This document shows positions 16,108-26,270 of a stretch of 30,389 nucleotides of DNA, in pieces (the first letter of the stretch is position 1; each line of letters begins with the position of its first letter). Below the pieces are notes generated by a model. It saw only the letters and a program-made list of their open reading frames with translations, was not told where the DNA came from and searched no databases. The stretch covers positions 1-30,389 of the forward strand of contig JANBTH010000154.1 in NCBI GenBank assembly GCA_027578815.1, written 5' to 3'. Both the position numbers and the translations under genes were made by a program. The stretch comes from Coemansia sp. RSA 1804. Lineage: Eukaryota; Kickxellomycota; Kickxellomycetes; Kickxellales; Kickxellaceae.

Positions 16108-18960
16108 TTACTTAATCGAACAAAAGGACGAATGGCGAGAACAGAAGGCCTTGGCTTGGGACCAGTCAAGCAGATCAGGATTACGGATGGCAGCACACAT
16201 CGGATGAAACGATTTGGAGCACTTAGGATGCGCACACTGAACCACAGGGCCAAAACATTGGTGCAGCTGTATGGGCTGTTTGCGCGGGCTTTGCTCTTTG
16301 GCTGCACCAGGCAGCCGCGAGTCAGCGTGGCCATAGCAGAACATGCACTTGGAGCTGGTCCGGTTCCGGCTAGTAGCAGAGACACCGGTCACCATGGCGG
16401 ATCCGCTCATAGGCAACGGCGTGTCTGGCAAATCGGAGCGCTTCGCATCAAACTTCCACAGCGGAATGCGGGTGCGCGCAGCAATCGCCTGTTTCGAAGC
16501 CGTCACGGCTCGCGCAGCAGTGCGGGCGCGCGTGCTTATTCCGTTTGACGAGTCGTCGGTCGGTGTGGTTGGCCTATCGTCGCCCTTTTCGCCAAGATCA
16601 TCGTCCTTGTCGGGCGATGGAAAGCTAAGGTGTGCCTCGTTAATGAAGTTGGCACACAGGATATGCGCAAACGCTGGTGGCTGCGCTTTGTCATCCCCAG
16701 TGGGGCTGTCGGGCGAGACAGGCAGCATTAGACCATTCTGGAATGCGCACAGAGCGCACGGCAGCTGGTCGGTATCCATAACACAGTTTGCACAGCGGTA
16801 GTGCGCGTCATCGCACGCCAGCGCCGAGCACTGCGAATGAACAGTCAGCCCACACTGCTCGCACTCCACCACCGCTTCTGGCTCCGCTGAATCACTATCG
16901 AATCCCAGAATCGGCAACAAGCAAGCACCACACATGCCAACCGGCGTGTGTAGCGATCCAAATCGCCGCCAAACGTCTGTAGCATCTACAGTCGATTCAT
17001 CCGCTTTCTCTGCCGCGATGTCACTGCTTTTCTTCTCTTCAGCGACCAAAGCTGTAACAGCTGCAGCCCGCTGCTGCATTGCCTTCTTCGCTGCCTTGCC
17101 TGGCGACCGCTTGGCCACCGGCTCGCCCCGTTGGGCGCTCGACACTGACTGTTTGCGCTTGGCCCCACCTACAGCAGCAGCAGCAGCAGCAGCCGCAGCA
17201 TGCCGGCGTGGCGAGTCGCGCTGAATACGGTCGCGCAGAGAAACATCGTCATTGTCATTGCCATCATCATCATCATCGTCTACAACCACATCGGCCTCAG
17301 AGTCAGCGCGTGCCGCACCGGGCTTTTCTCCGCGGCGGCTGCCAAACCACTCCATCAGATCGATGGTCACCGAGTCCTTGACGCACTCGCAGTGCTTCGA
17401 CTGCCACGCAACATCCAGCCATCGCTCCAGCGCAAAGTTGACGCTCTCGGCGCAGTTGAATCCGTGGTTGAAACCAGCATGGTAGCCCAACGGAAACGTC
17501 AGCACGATTTCGCCCGCCCGCTGCACAACGCGGTTGAATGGAATGCTCTGCGACGCCAGAAACCGAGGCGACAAAAGGAAGGCTTTGTGGCGAAGGAACT
17601 GGGAGCAGCTCTTGTAGTCGTTGGCAAAAACATTCTGCATCGACATTTCGAATCGGCTGCGCGCGTCAATAGGAATGGCATACCACGCCTTTGGTGCGCC
17701 AAAGTGGATGTAGTTGATCGAGTACAGATCCATGTCCTCCACATGCCACGCAAACGTCGCCTTCCACATTCCAAGATACAGATACGGATCGTTTACGCCA
17801 GGCATCCGCTGCCCGATCTGTCGCAGCAGTCCTGGCAGGTTGCGGATGTTCCAGTGCGGAAACCGCTTGTACTCTGGAAACAGCGTACCCAGCACATCCG
17901 CGCCGTACATCGGCGGCTGGAACAGCATGTTCTTCCAGTAGATGCGCTCCAGCTCCTCGTTCTCCGCATACTCCTTCTCTGCCACAAACAGCGCACGCCC
18001 ATCGTCGCCTGTGAATAGCCGTGGCGGATGCATCCCGTTGCTGTCGCCTGCTGCCTCGCCTTCAACCTCCGGATGCGGCCTGTATGCTGCAACCGCTGCC
18101 TGGAATTTGGTTCGCATTGCCTCCGACCGCGTGGTTGTTTTTAGCGCCTCTGCTGCTGCGCTTGTCAGTCTAATCTTTCCTTTCTTGTAATCAACCGCAA
18201 CACCCACAGTCTCAGACTCAACAACTCTCTGCTCCTCGCACTCTAGACCCCCATCTGCGCTGCCTCTGCTCTTTCGTTGGTCTCGTCTCGTGCCAGCCCC
18301 GCTTTCTCTGCGACTCTTGTCCCGCCCACTCTTTTCGTCCCCGCCTTCGCTCTTCCCGCCGCTTTCTTCCATCGTCTTGAGCTTGTCGGGCACACGGTGG
18401 CTGTCGTCCTGCGATATCTGGAAAAACTGTGCCAGCTTGAGCTTCCTATGGAACTCCACGTTATACTGGTGGAATATCCCGCTGCTTCCGTTAAAGTGCT
18501 GCACAATGGGCTTCATAATAGGAAAATCCTCATCAGCAAACACTCTTCTATCCCCAGCCGACTGCTCCAGCTCCGCACGCCACGCCTTTGGCGGAATAAT
18601 CTTACAGACTCCTCCGCGCAACGCCAGTGGCTCAATAGCAGCTACCAGCGCCTCAAAGTCCTTGAACTGCTCCATTGTTGGACAAAACACTGGCACCGAG
18701 GAATTTGGGTAAAAGTAGTATTCGACTGGCTTCCCGAATAGCTCCGGGTTGAATATACTGCTACTTGTTGCTGTTGTTGCTGCTGTTGTTGTTGTTGAAC
18801 CTGTTTCCTTCATGCTATAACCTGTTGTGGTAGCATGTTGCGTCGTTTTGTGTGGCCTCGCTGCTGGCGTTTTCAGCATATTGCTAAATTGTCGTCTACC
18901 TCTGCCTCCTCCATTGCTGCTGCTGTTGCTTTGAAGCACTGTTTCCCCTCGAACCAGCAT
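16108..18960 (-). CDS. KDM4-like JmjN/JmjC histone demethylase with PHD and extended PHD
   Basis: Protein of 950 aa from ATG 18958-18960; the frame runs seven codons further only to a TTG. JmjN lies at about 78-125 (Y-F-Y-P, P-V-F-x-P-T). The JmjC domain at about 365-530 has the iron ligands H406-V-E408 and H499 in F-N-H-G-F-N-C-A-E-S; H-V-E-D-M-D-L-Y-S-I-N-Y is very close to KDM4/JMJD2 enzymes. These demethylate trimethyl-lysine (H3K9/H3K36) with Fe(II) and 2-oxoglutarate. A disordered region with Asp-rich and poly-Ala runs follows. The C-terminal third has a PHD finger and an extended PHD (C-x2-C, H-I-L-C-A-N-F and, at the end, C-M-F-C, S-F-H-P-M-C-A). No Tudor domains, unlike animal KDM4A-C. 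Fungal relatives are Rph1/Gis1, which lack this PHD pair, so the layout is nearer to animal KDM4. Confidence 0.93.
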   Translation of the reverse strand: MLVRGETVLQSNSSSNGGGRGRRQFSNMLKTPAARPHKTTQHATTTGYSMKETGSTTTTAATTATSSSIFNPELFGKPVEYYFYPNSSVPVFCPTMEQFKDFEALVAAIEPLALRGGVCKIIPPKAWRAELEQSAGDRRVFADEDFPIMKPIVQHFNGSSGIFHQYNVEFHRKLKLAQFFQISQDDSHRVPDKLKTMEESGGKSEGGDEKSGRDKSRRESGAGTRRDQRKSRGSADGGLECEEQRVVESETVGVAVDYKKGKIRLTSAAAEALKTTTRSEAMRTKFQAAVAAYRPHPEVEGEAAGDSNGMHPPRLFTGDDGRALFVAEKEYAENEELERIYWKNMLFQPPMYGADVLGTLFPEYKRFPHWNIRNLPGLLRQIGQRMPGVNDPYLYLGMWKATFAWHVEDMDLYSINYIHFGAPKAWYAIPIDARSRFEMSMQNVFANDYKSCSQFLRHKAFLLSPRFLASQSIPFNRVVQRAGEIVLTFPLGYHAGFNHGFNCAESVNFALERWLDVAWQSKHCECVKDSVTIDLMEWFGSRRGEKPGAARADSEADVVVDDDDDDGNDNDDVSLRDRIQRDSPRRHAAAAAAAAAVGGAKRKQSVSSAQRGEPVAKRSPGKAAKKAMQQRAAAVTALVAEEKKSSDIAAEKADESTVDATDVWRRFGSLHTPVGMCGACLLPILGFDSDSAEPEAVVECEQCGLTVHSQCSALACDDAHYRCANCVMDTDQLPCALCAFQNGLMLPVSPDSPTGDDKAQPPAFAHILCANFINEAHLSFPSPDKDDDLGEKGDDRPTTPTDDSSNGISTRARTAARAVTASKQAIAARTRIPLWKFDAKRSDLPDTPLPMSGSAMVTGVSATSRNRTSSKCMFCYGHADSRLPGAAKEQSPRKQPIQLHQCFGPVVQCAHPKCSKSFHPMCAAIRNPDLLDWSQAKAFCSRHSSFCSIK

Positions 18961-19535
18961 TTCCTTCTTGCTTGTTTCCAAAAAAAAAAAAAGAATAATT
19001 TGTTTATAGAAGAAAAGAGATAGTAATGAATAAAGTTTGAATTAAGAAAAAGTTTTTATTGGGAAGAAAGTAGTAAAGAAAGGAAATTCAAAAGGTTGAG
19101 TAACAAACATGGTCAATGAAAAAAAGAACACTGATGGTTTTTTATTGCCTTTCTTTAAGCTGGGCATGATGTAGAACAACAATCAGGTGATTGAGTCCGT
19201 TTATTCTGTCCAATAGTCGTACGATTCTTGTATTCGCTTTTTTCTTTTCTTTCCCCTTTTTGTGCTTTGGGTGGCTCATGCTGACGAACAAACAAACAAA
19301 ATGATTACCAAACATTTGAAGCCCTTGCAAAATCATTTCATCACGTGAGGTTTCGTCCATGCACAATGATGGAAGGACCTTTCTTCTACAGACGCGCATA
19401 CATTTATTTTTCGGTGATCTGTGCGTGTGCAAAATCACGAAGCGTATGAAAACCTGTAAGACAGAATCAGAAGAGTGTCTTGACAGAAAAAGCACAGACT
19501 TTTAAAACGCTCTGGCATAGCTGCTGGTTTTTAAT
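18961..19535. other. Intergenic region, 0.58 kb, JmjC promoter
   Basis: Upstream of the JmjC gene (-) and downstream of the F-box gene (-). Contains a run of 12 A at 18980-18991 directly before the JmjC start region. A 117-codon minus-strand frame at 19142-19495 starts at a non-ATG codon and has no recognisable feature. Nothing else supported. Confidence 0.5.
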
Positions 19536-21164
19536 TCAAATGTCGAGCTTGTCCAGCATTACAGAACCCTTGCTAACCTTAATGGTCACCATGGCATTTG
19601 GAAGCAGCCGTTCCAAATACACTTTCAAGTCTGTCGCGCAATTGGCAATGACTGGGTTTATTACAAACCCCGCTCTGCGAATGCTTGTCGAAATGGGAGC
19701 AATGTCTGGTTTTTTGGCAAGTATCTCATCGAATATCGTGCTGTTCATTCTCAGACGCAGATTGTGGATGCGCATTTTCTCAAGCATCGGAAGCTTTGAA
19801 ACCAAGCTCTTTAAACCCGTGATTGACACTGAACCATGTAACTGTAGCTCCTTAAGGTATCCCCAGTCCATTCTCTCAACGTCAAATGATGCAGATTCAT
19901 TATAGTCTTCGACAATCGTATGTTCTGCTAAATCGCTGATATTAAGAATATCATTCATGTATTGATGCCTTGTTCGGTAATTACGGTCCTGGTACATTGT
20001 TGCATATTTTGAAAACACATTCCGTGCACTGTCGATACTGAGGTTTTTAAATCTCAGGCATGCATCATGCATGTAGAGCTCCACGTCTCTTATAGGCCCT
20101 GAACTATGCAATGACGAAAGAAATAAATTTATAAATGGAGAAAGCTTTAGTGAAAGCATTTCAAGTTTTGGCGCCATTACCTTGTAATTAAACTTTTGTT
20201 CAATGTCTTCAGAATCATCTTCATCGTAATATTCATTATATTCATTATAGTGAAAGACTGGAATATGTGTTGCTTTAAGACGCAATGACCGAAGATTGGC
20301 AAAGTTTATTACACTTGACTTGTTGCTGCTTTCAAAAGAACTCCACGCAAATTTGTTGTCTTCAGTGTAGAACATGTGCAGATACGTCAAGCTTTCTGAG
20401 CATATACGTGGCATATAATTGGTAGCACCAATTGCATCGCTTATATAAATCTGCTTCAATCTGTTCGAAAACTCTTTCACGCCTTCAAGTGCCATATGTG
20501 GGTACATGAATCCACGCAGTTGGTGGGAATAGCTGCTAATCAATGATTTTGCAAAAGTTAGCTCCACGGGCATGTTATTGCACATTTGCCATTCAAGAAA
20601 CCTTACATTTGGAATATACTGGCAAACCTGTTTTCCAAGTAATTCAACCTCATGAATTGTAGAATCATCTTGTTGGTCCCCACCAAGTAAGTTCACAGCC
20701 ATCAACAGCTCCAGGCTTCTAACATTCTTTAGTATATCACAATGTGTATGCAGCATATCTAATACCCTCCGTAGACACTGGACAGGCTCTGCGTAAATCC
20801 CAACATAAACCTGAATTGTCTTGGGCCACTGATGGCCGCCCATATTCCCAATTATGTCTAGGTTAGACCTAACTATGTAATTTTCCACTGTAATCTGTGC
20901 ATTGATAGCTCTATTAGTGTGGTGTGTGCTTTGGTTGGCATATTCTGCATTTTTATTAATCCTGGCTTCACAGCTAACAAAAGATATTTCGTGAGCACTA
21001 GAAAGCGCCAGTTGTCTCCATTTTCTGCACACTGACGGAGACACCAGCTTTATTTGTCTCCATCTTTTAAGTTTACAATGGCCTGCCTGCCCCCATTTAT
21101 TGTGGTTGAATGTCCAGTAGAATATCCTAGTCAGAACAATATCAGGAAGCTCGTTTATATGCAT
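19536..21164 (-). CDS. F-box-like protein, possibly with leucine-rich repeats
   Basis: Protein of 542 aa from ATG 21162-21164; upstream there is only a TTG three codons away. The first 60 residues fit an F-box: I-N-E-L-P-D-I-V-L-x-R-I-F, then R-Q-I-K-L-V-S-P-S-V-C-R-K-W-R-Q-L-A. The rest alternates leucine-rich segments such as V-R-S-L-E-L-L, L-R-S-L-R-L-K, L-E-M-L-S-L-K-L and L-K-E-L-Q-L-H, spaced like irregular leucine-rich repeats. Such proteins usually recruit substrates to SCF ubiquitin ligases through Skp1. No substrate can be inferred. Large families of this kind are known in fungi. Codon use is more AT-rich than in the JmjC gene. Confidence 0.72.
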   Translation of the reverse strand: MHINELPDIVLTRIFYWTFNHNKWGQAGHCKLKRWRQIKLVSPSVCRKWRQLALSSAHEISFVSCEARINKNAEYANQSTHHTNRAINAQITVENYIVRSNLDIIGNMGGHQWPKTIQVYVGIYAEPVQCLRRVLDMLHTHCDILKNVRSLELLMAVNLLGGDQQDDSTIHEVELLGKQVCQYIPNVRFLEWQMCNNMPVELTFAKSLISSYSHQLRGFMYPHMALEGVKEFSNRLKQIYISDAIGATNYMPRICSESLTYLHMFYTEDNKFAWSSFESSNKSSVINFANLRSLRLKATHIPVFHYNEYNEYYDEDDSEDIEQKFNYKVMAPKLEMLSLKLSPFINLFLSSLHSSGPIRDVELYMHDACLRFKNLSIDSARNVFSKYATMYQDRNYRTRHQYMNDILNISDLAEHTIVEDYNESASFDVERMDWGYLKELQLHGSVSITGLKSLVSKLPMLEKMRIHNLRLRMNSTIFDEILAKKPDIAPISTSIRRAGFVINPVIANCATDLKVYLERLLPNAMVTIKVSKGSVMLDKLDI

Positions 21165-22476
21165 TGTTAACAAAAAGCTAAAAAAATGTACACAATATTA
21201 ACCATACAAAAAGAAAAGGAGTTGAAGGTAAAAGAGAAAAATAAAAATTAAAGTGTGACTGTAATACAACTTGCTGAAGCTGCCTTATTTTTCTTTTTGG
21301 AAAGAAAAAGCTGAGACAAATAATATCTCTTTTCCATATATTTGGATATTGACAGTCATGTGCAATAGATGAAAATCTGTGCAGAGCAAAAAAATTGCGA
21401 ATGTCACGGGAGCACAGTTGAATTCCAAGCTCGATAAAAGAAGCGTTTAACTTTATATATAATAGCTACTCTTCTACACTAGGTTTAGGGAAAAAGGATT
21501 TGGATAAGCATCATTTACCGTGTCTATCATTTTTGCTTCAATATCCATATACAGCCATTTTTATTTAAGAAATGGTTTTAAAACGCCTAGCAGAACACAC
21601 ACAACATTATCAAGCAAACATGCATTCTACAACAATGTCTAGGTTGCATGTATGCCCATATATAGATAAATATAAAATATGAATGGAAAAGCATGCAGTG
21701 CATTAATTAACAAACACTAGCAATTCCAAGCAATCTGCGCAATTTTTTGAGCTTTTAAAATATTGTTCCAACCAGCTACATTTTAAAAAATTAAGCATGC
21801 AGTTGGTTTAAATAAATTATATGTAAGAGCATTCGTGTAAAAATGAGTGGGCTGCGCGTATATTTGCGTTTATTATGAATTTGGTTCTGCTCTACACAGG
21901 TTTCTGTTTGATATCAATCTATCACATATTGTGCTTTTTTATCAATATTGTGTTCTTTATTACTAACATTTGCTTTATACACAGAGATGCGGTTACTTGC
22001 TTTGGCACAGTGTCAAATTTCTATATAAACAGCACAGGAGAATTCCAACAAGAAAATGAAAATATAAAAAAAAACCTCATCAAATATTTTATATTTTAAA
22101 ACACTATCAAGCTTTCACATTCAAATACAAAACCAACACAATAACCAAGTTATTCATTGTGGAGGTTAAAAGCAAGCCCACTTCTTTTGAAGACCAGTTG
22201 TCGAGAACCAGTTCTGAATGGCCCAAGAAATGCACCAGATGTGGCGGAATATTCAAATCAAGCGAAACCTTTGAAAGACACACAGCATGGTGTTACTAGG
22301 AAGCTCTTACAAGCCTTGCTACGTAGAGATGCTGTGGGTATATGCTGTATGTTCAGTTGCACAATAACCCTAACATCAGACATACATTCAACAATACTTG
22401 ACAGGGCCATATTTTGTTTTCTTCTCTTTTCGGTTATTTTATAATAAAGAAAGAAAGCAATAATAATAAAACCCGC
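21165..22476. other. Intergenic region, 1.3 kb, AT-rich
   Basis: Lies between the F-box gene (-) and the 3' end of the UNC93-like gene (-). Mostly AT-rich. It contains one coding-like piece, a C2HC zinc-finger frame at about 22060-22299 (+), listed separately. A 74-codon plus-strand frame from ATG 21875 is hydrophobic and low in complexity; it could be an upstream exon or chance. Confidence 0.5.
22060..22299 (+). other. Orphan C2HC zinc-finger reading frame (exon or remnant)
   Basis: A plus-strand frame, open from the TGA at 22057-22059 to TAG 22297-22299, encodes a C-terminal block with C at 22231, C at 22240, F at 22252, F at 22270, H at 22279 and C at 22291. The spacing C-x2-C-x3-F-x5-F-x2-H-x3-C is exactly that of a classical zinc finger with Cys as fourth ligand. 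There is no ATG in this frame, so it would need an upstream exon or is a gene remnant. No splice acceptor is convincing. The zinc finger ends one residue before the stop. Confidence 0.35.
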
Positions 22477-23898
22477 TTATGCTGGCTGTTCGCTTTCGCT
22501 ATGAACGTGCTTTACATCGGTAATAACAAAATACGTGTTTGAGCTATGACTGGACGTGCTTGTACCAATTTCGCACCTGCTATCGTTGTTGTTTGAGATC
22601 TTTCCTAGCGTCCAATCATTGGTGTCGGTGATACGGCGGAGCACAAAGTAGAGGGCACAGAATGAAGCAACCGTTATTCCCAGACCAACAAACATGGGAA
22701 TGTTAAGCGACATGTAGTTGAATGGCACGTTGCTTATAATCTGAACACCCACCATGCCGCCAATAGACATAACACTGTGGGACGTCCCAACAAACCGCCC
22801 ACACGCCCTAATGTCGTTGGTCAGTGTGCCAATGACCCAGAACCCAAATAGCTCAATCATGCTAGATGCCACACCAGAGAAGAAATACGAAGTCAGCACA
22901 ACGGACCGGTGGATCTTGAGGGAGTTTTCGGTCAGAAAGTTTGTAATCTGGTTGTGGCTCCAGTTGGGGTCTGTTAAATCCCAGCCATTATCGTATAGCC
23001 TTGCAGTGACGGTAAATATGGTTGACAGGCCAAAGAACAATAAGAGAGTGGCAAACCCAACATAGCCACGAATGCGTCGTGTTGACCACGGGACATCCAG
23101 CATCTGGCCCAACGCCAGGATAAACAGCTTGCCCAAATCGTACAGAATTATGCCCAGCACATTATGCAGCGGAACATTGCACACGCTGTACAAGAAGGAA
23201 TACGAAAACATGTATGGCAGCAACAGCAACATGTACTTGTTTCTGAAAATGTACGCTGTCTCCTTAATCTCTGTTTTAATATTTGATTCCCGGGCAATCA
23301 AGTACACCCCGTTGTTGCGCACAATCTTGTTGGTCGGTGCCAATGCAGCGGCAAAGAGCGGTGCCAAGCACGTCAAGCTTAATATGGCAATTGAAACATG
23401 CAGGCGGAGCGAATTGCTGTCATTGGGGTGGCGAATGGCTATAATGTTGCTCATCGTGGCCGACAGATACTCGATAAACAGATATGTTCCAAGCGCACGC
23501 GATTTCCATCTTTCACTAGAGTAGGTTAGAACTGCAACAATTGTAGCAACTCTGGTGATGTTAAAAGTACAGTTGAGGATAATGAATGCGGCGGTGTGAA
23601 AGGTGTAGTGCTTATACTGGTATCCAACTACAACAGAAGCGGCGTACAGGATACTCGAAATGCTATGAGAGAAAAATATAACACGGAGTCCAAGGATGTT
23701 GACTGCAAATATGCTTACAAAGCCAGAGACACAAGCTATTAGGCTTGTTGGCCAATAAGTGTCGTATAACGGGTTGTCGTTCAGCGGTGTTGATTGAAGC
23801 AAGTAGGTTTCAACTAGTCTGTGGATGGCATGTGTGAATATGACGCACAGCGCAATAAGGAGTAGCTGAAACTCTGGGCTGTGGTATCTTAATTTCAT
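22477..23898 (-). CDS. UNC93-like MFS membrane protein
   Basis: Protein of 473 aa from ATG 23896-23898, with about eleven or twelve hydrophobic segments and a short Ser-rich cytosolic tail. A central segment Y-S-S-E-R-W-K-S-R-A-L-G-T-Y corresponds to the conserved loop after TM4 of UNC93-like proteins (usually S-Y-P-x-E-x-x-K-G-R). A later stretch L-D-V-P-W-S-T-R-R-I-R-G fits the L-D-x-x-x-x-S-R-R-x-R-A motif, and F-G-F-W-V-I-G-T-L-T-N-D fits the Y-W-x-x-G-x-L-S-N-D motif of the same family. Substrate unknown; fungal members are mostly uncharacterised. The first part is more divergent than usual. Not adjacent to any functional partner. Confidence 0.7.
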   Translation of the reverse strand: MKLRYHSPEFQLLLIALCVIFTHAIHRLVETYLLQSTPLNDNPLYDTYWPTSLIACVSGFVSIFAVNILGLRVIFFSHSISSILYAASVVVGYQYKHYTFHTAAFIILNCTFNITRVATIVAVLTYSSERWKSRALGTYLFIEYLSATMSNIIAIRHPNDSNSLRLHVSIAILSLTCLAPLFAAALAPTNKIVRNNGVYLIARESNIKTEIKETAYIFRNKYMLLLLPYMFSYSFLYSVCNVPLHNVLGIILYDLGKLFILALGQMLDVPWSTRRIRGYVGFATLLLFFGLSTIFTVTARLYDNGWDLTDPNWSHNQITNFLTENSLKIHRSVVLTSYFFSGVASSMIELFGFWVIGTLTNDIRACGRFVGTSHSVMSIGGMVGVQIISNVPFNYMSLNIPMFVGLGITVASFCALYFVLRRITDTNDWTLGKISNNNDSRCEIGTSTSSHSSNTYFVITDVKHVHSESEQPA

Positions 23899-24633
23899 GG
23901 TTTCAAAAATAATACAAATAAATGCGGGTATAGAGCAATTTTATTAAGGTATCGATAGACCAGTAAATATAAAAAAGTCGTAGAAAAGGAAAATTGTTGT
24001 TTTAATAAAGCATGTCGAAAGAGCACGAAACCAAAGATAAATTTCTTTCACTTTACACATCCAGAGCTTTTTCCTTTCTTTTTTTCTCTGCAAAACATTT
24101 TTCTGTCAAAATTTGACAATTTGTTTGTTCGGAAAAAAGTAGTAGCAGCAGGGTAAAGGTGAGCATATTCGTGTCTTTTGACGAAATATAAATGCCTTGT
24201 GTGTTTCAACTTGGCGGGAAAAAAAGTAGGAGAAATGGGGGAGTATGGCTTTATAGTGCCTCCGTGAATGGGACAGCCACACCCTACTCTGGGAGGTAGA
24301 GAGGGGAGTGCTTACATTGTTTGCTTTCTTTCCTTGTTTTTTTTTTGCTAGATTTCTCTAGACTAGAGGAGGAATAATACTATCATCCCTCGCGCGTGAC
24401 AGCTATCAGCGCCATTTGACGTTCAGGAATTGAAACAGCGGAAATCCCTTTTATTTAAAAAATAGGGAGCAGCCATTGTAAAAGAAAATAAGAAAGAGAT
24501 AAGAAAGAGTAATACTACATATCAAAATTAGGAATTTGTCGAACGGCTCCATTTCCTCCACCTCTAGAATGAGCACTTTTTGTGTATAACATGGCAAGTT
24601 ATTGGAATTAACAAAAAAGGGGGGCATGATGAC
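23899..24633. other. Intergenic region, 0.73 kb
   Basis: Upstream of the UNC93-like gene (-) and downstream of the second multi-pass membrane protein gene (-). A GC-richer stretch at about 24230-24310 with CCACACCCTACTC and GGGAGG blocks stands out from the AT-rich surroundings but matches no RNA gene I recognise. No coding frame seen. Confidence 0.5.
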
Positions 24634-25581
24634 TTAGAGGTCGAGGAATGAAGATCTTTCTGCCTGGTCGTCAAGACTATCAACGTCACTGTGGTCTTTC
24701 TTTATGTTTAGCAACTCTAATACCTTTTGGTTGTCTCTTTCAACCTTAACCCGCAAGTCATCCCACGGCACAGCCTTTCTGTCTTCTTTTCCGCTAATAG
24801 GCTCGCCCAGAGCGAGAATGGTCAAACTAGCCAGCACCAACGGCACAAAGTTGAATAAAATGAACAACGCCTCGTTATTTCTTCCCGCGGCATTCAAGCC
24901 TACAAAAGTGCGAGCAAACATAAAGATGGCCCAGAACTCCACCAGAAACAGGGTGATTACTGTTGATAGTATGCCATCCATGGCCATATGTCTGCGCTGC
25001 TTTTTGAACTGGGTAGCAAATGCAACAGCAATGGCAAGCGTGAATATCATAATAATACCCAAGAAAGCGCGGATGCAGCGAATTCCGTGGGCCTGCACAC
25101 TACTGCTGTTAGAGTGGAACATTAGCACAACGCCGCAGATGGCCAGAGACAATAGTCCGAGGCTCTGTATTGTGGTTACAATGTAAATGACAATTATCGA
25201 CTTTTTGGAAAGCCGCTGAAAGTTTATCCATAGGAAATAAGCGTTGGAGAGGCAGCTGTTGAAAAAGCATCCGCCTGCGTAGTAGTTGAATACCATGGAC
25301 GCAGCATATATGGCTCTTTTATCTCCCTTTTCCAACGAAAGGGATGCCCGTAGATACAGGCTAATTCCAAGGAATACAGACACCACTCTTACCGCGTTTT
25401 CATTGTAGATGGAATATCGCGGTGGTCGAAGCTTTGGCAAGTAGAACAGCCCAAGCATTATGGCCAGAGTACCCAGCACCCAATGTGTTGCAGGCGTAGG
25501 CCACCATACTAACCAATCGCGGTTTGGTGAGCATTCCCTGCTAGGGCAGTATATGTTGTCGTATTGAATATTAACAGTCAT
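24634..25581 (-). CDS. Multi-pass (about 7 TM) membrane protein, paralogue of the 1-468 gene
   Basis: Protein of 315 aa from ATG 25579-25581; a GTG lies directly before it. About seven hydrophobic segments can be drawn between residues 25 and 250, with a hydrophilic, acidic C-terminal tail. The second half matches the partial protein at 1-468: G-I-R-C-I-R-A-F-L-G-I, F-M-F-A-R-T-F-V, N-N-E-A-L-F-I-L-F-N-F-V-P-L and L-G-E-P-I-S-G-K. The overall layout and the R-x-x-E followed by a hydrophobic P-containing helix are reminiscent of RTA1-like lipid-translocating proteins, but no diagnostic motif is present. Function not recognised. The adjacent 5' region is shared divergently with HIBCH. Confidence 0.75.
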   Translation of the reverse strand: MTVNIQYDNIYCPSRECSPNRDWLVWWPTPATHWVLGTLAIMLGLFYLPKLRPPRYSIYNENAVRVVSVFLGISLYLRASLSLEKGDKRAIYAASMVFNYYAGGCFFNSCLSNAYFLWINFQRLSKKSIIVIYIVTTIQSLGLLSLAICGVVLMFHSNSSSVQAHGIRCIRAFLGIIMIFTLAIAVAFATQFKKQRRHMAMDGILSTVITLFLVEFWAIFMFARTFVGLNAAGRNNEALFILFNFVPLVLASLTILALGEPISGKEDRKAVPWDDLRVKVERDNQKVLELLNIKKDHSDVDSLDDQAERSSFLDL

Positions 25582-26076
25582 CACAATGCGCTGACAAAGA
25601 AAATAATAGAGTATGAATAATGGTAGAATACAATTTTTTTTTTACAAAAGAATGGCGGATATACAATACTGCAAAAAAGAGGAAGCAAAAGAAAAGAAGT
25701 GAAAAAACAGACGAAGAGATGACCGGTGACAACAGATGATTCGAAGAAACAGTGTGCATGTGTTTCATTTGCAAAGTCAATATCTCCAAAATAGTCCACC
25801 ATGTCAGCCCGCTTTGCATGTCACGTTTGTTTTCTGGATAACTGGAAACGGCTTCAAATTGGTAGAAAAAAGCGTAAATTAGATACGGATGCTTTCATCA
25901 TCCCACACTCATTCTGGCACGCTTTCTCATGACAAGACGCTGCTTCATATGCATATAACACATTCTATGCAGGGCAACATTTTTGCTATATGGCCATATT
26001 GGGGTTTTGATTTTTGAAAATTTGATGATTTCACACCTCTCAAGAAGCAAAGTCAATCTATATATCCGAAAACCCG

Positions 26077-26147
26077 CCAGCACTTATTTCTTAATCCACC
26101 AGCCCAGGTCGCACTTTTCTGATCACAAGTGATGAAATAAGTGTTGG
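26077..26147. repeat. 14-nt inverted repeat with nested hairpin
   Basis: CCAGCACTTATTTC (26077-26090) pairs with GAAATAAGTGTTGG (26134-26147): 13 of 14 positions, the other being G-T. Inside lies ATCAC-AA-GTGAT (26122-26133), and an overlapping palindrome GTGATCAC follows at 26146-26153. It could be a small foldback element, regulator-binding palindromes or an RNA structure. Confidence 0.6.
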
Positions 26148-26270
26148 TGATCACAATCAATCATATTGTAATCTATCGTGATAAACCTTTTGGAAAATTG
26201 TTCACACAAATCGGGGGAGACAGCCATTAAAAGAAATAAACAATGCTTATCGCAAAAGATAGTGACAAGA

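Noticed and set aside
18961..18981. Seven-codon extension of the JmjC protein
   Set aside because: Depends on a TTG start next to a poly-A run; ATG at 18958-18960 preferred unless an upstream exon exists.
22157..22444. Plus-strand 95-codon frame overlapping the zinc-finger frame
   Set aside because: Starts at TTG and reads the zinc-finger coding bases out of frame; the alternative frame has the precise Cys/His spacing.
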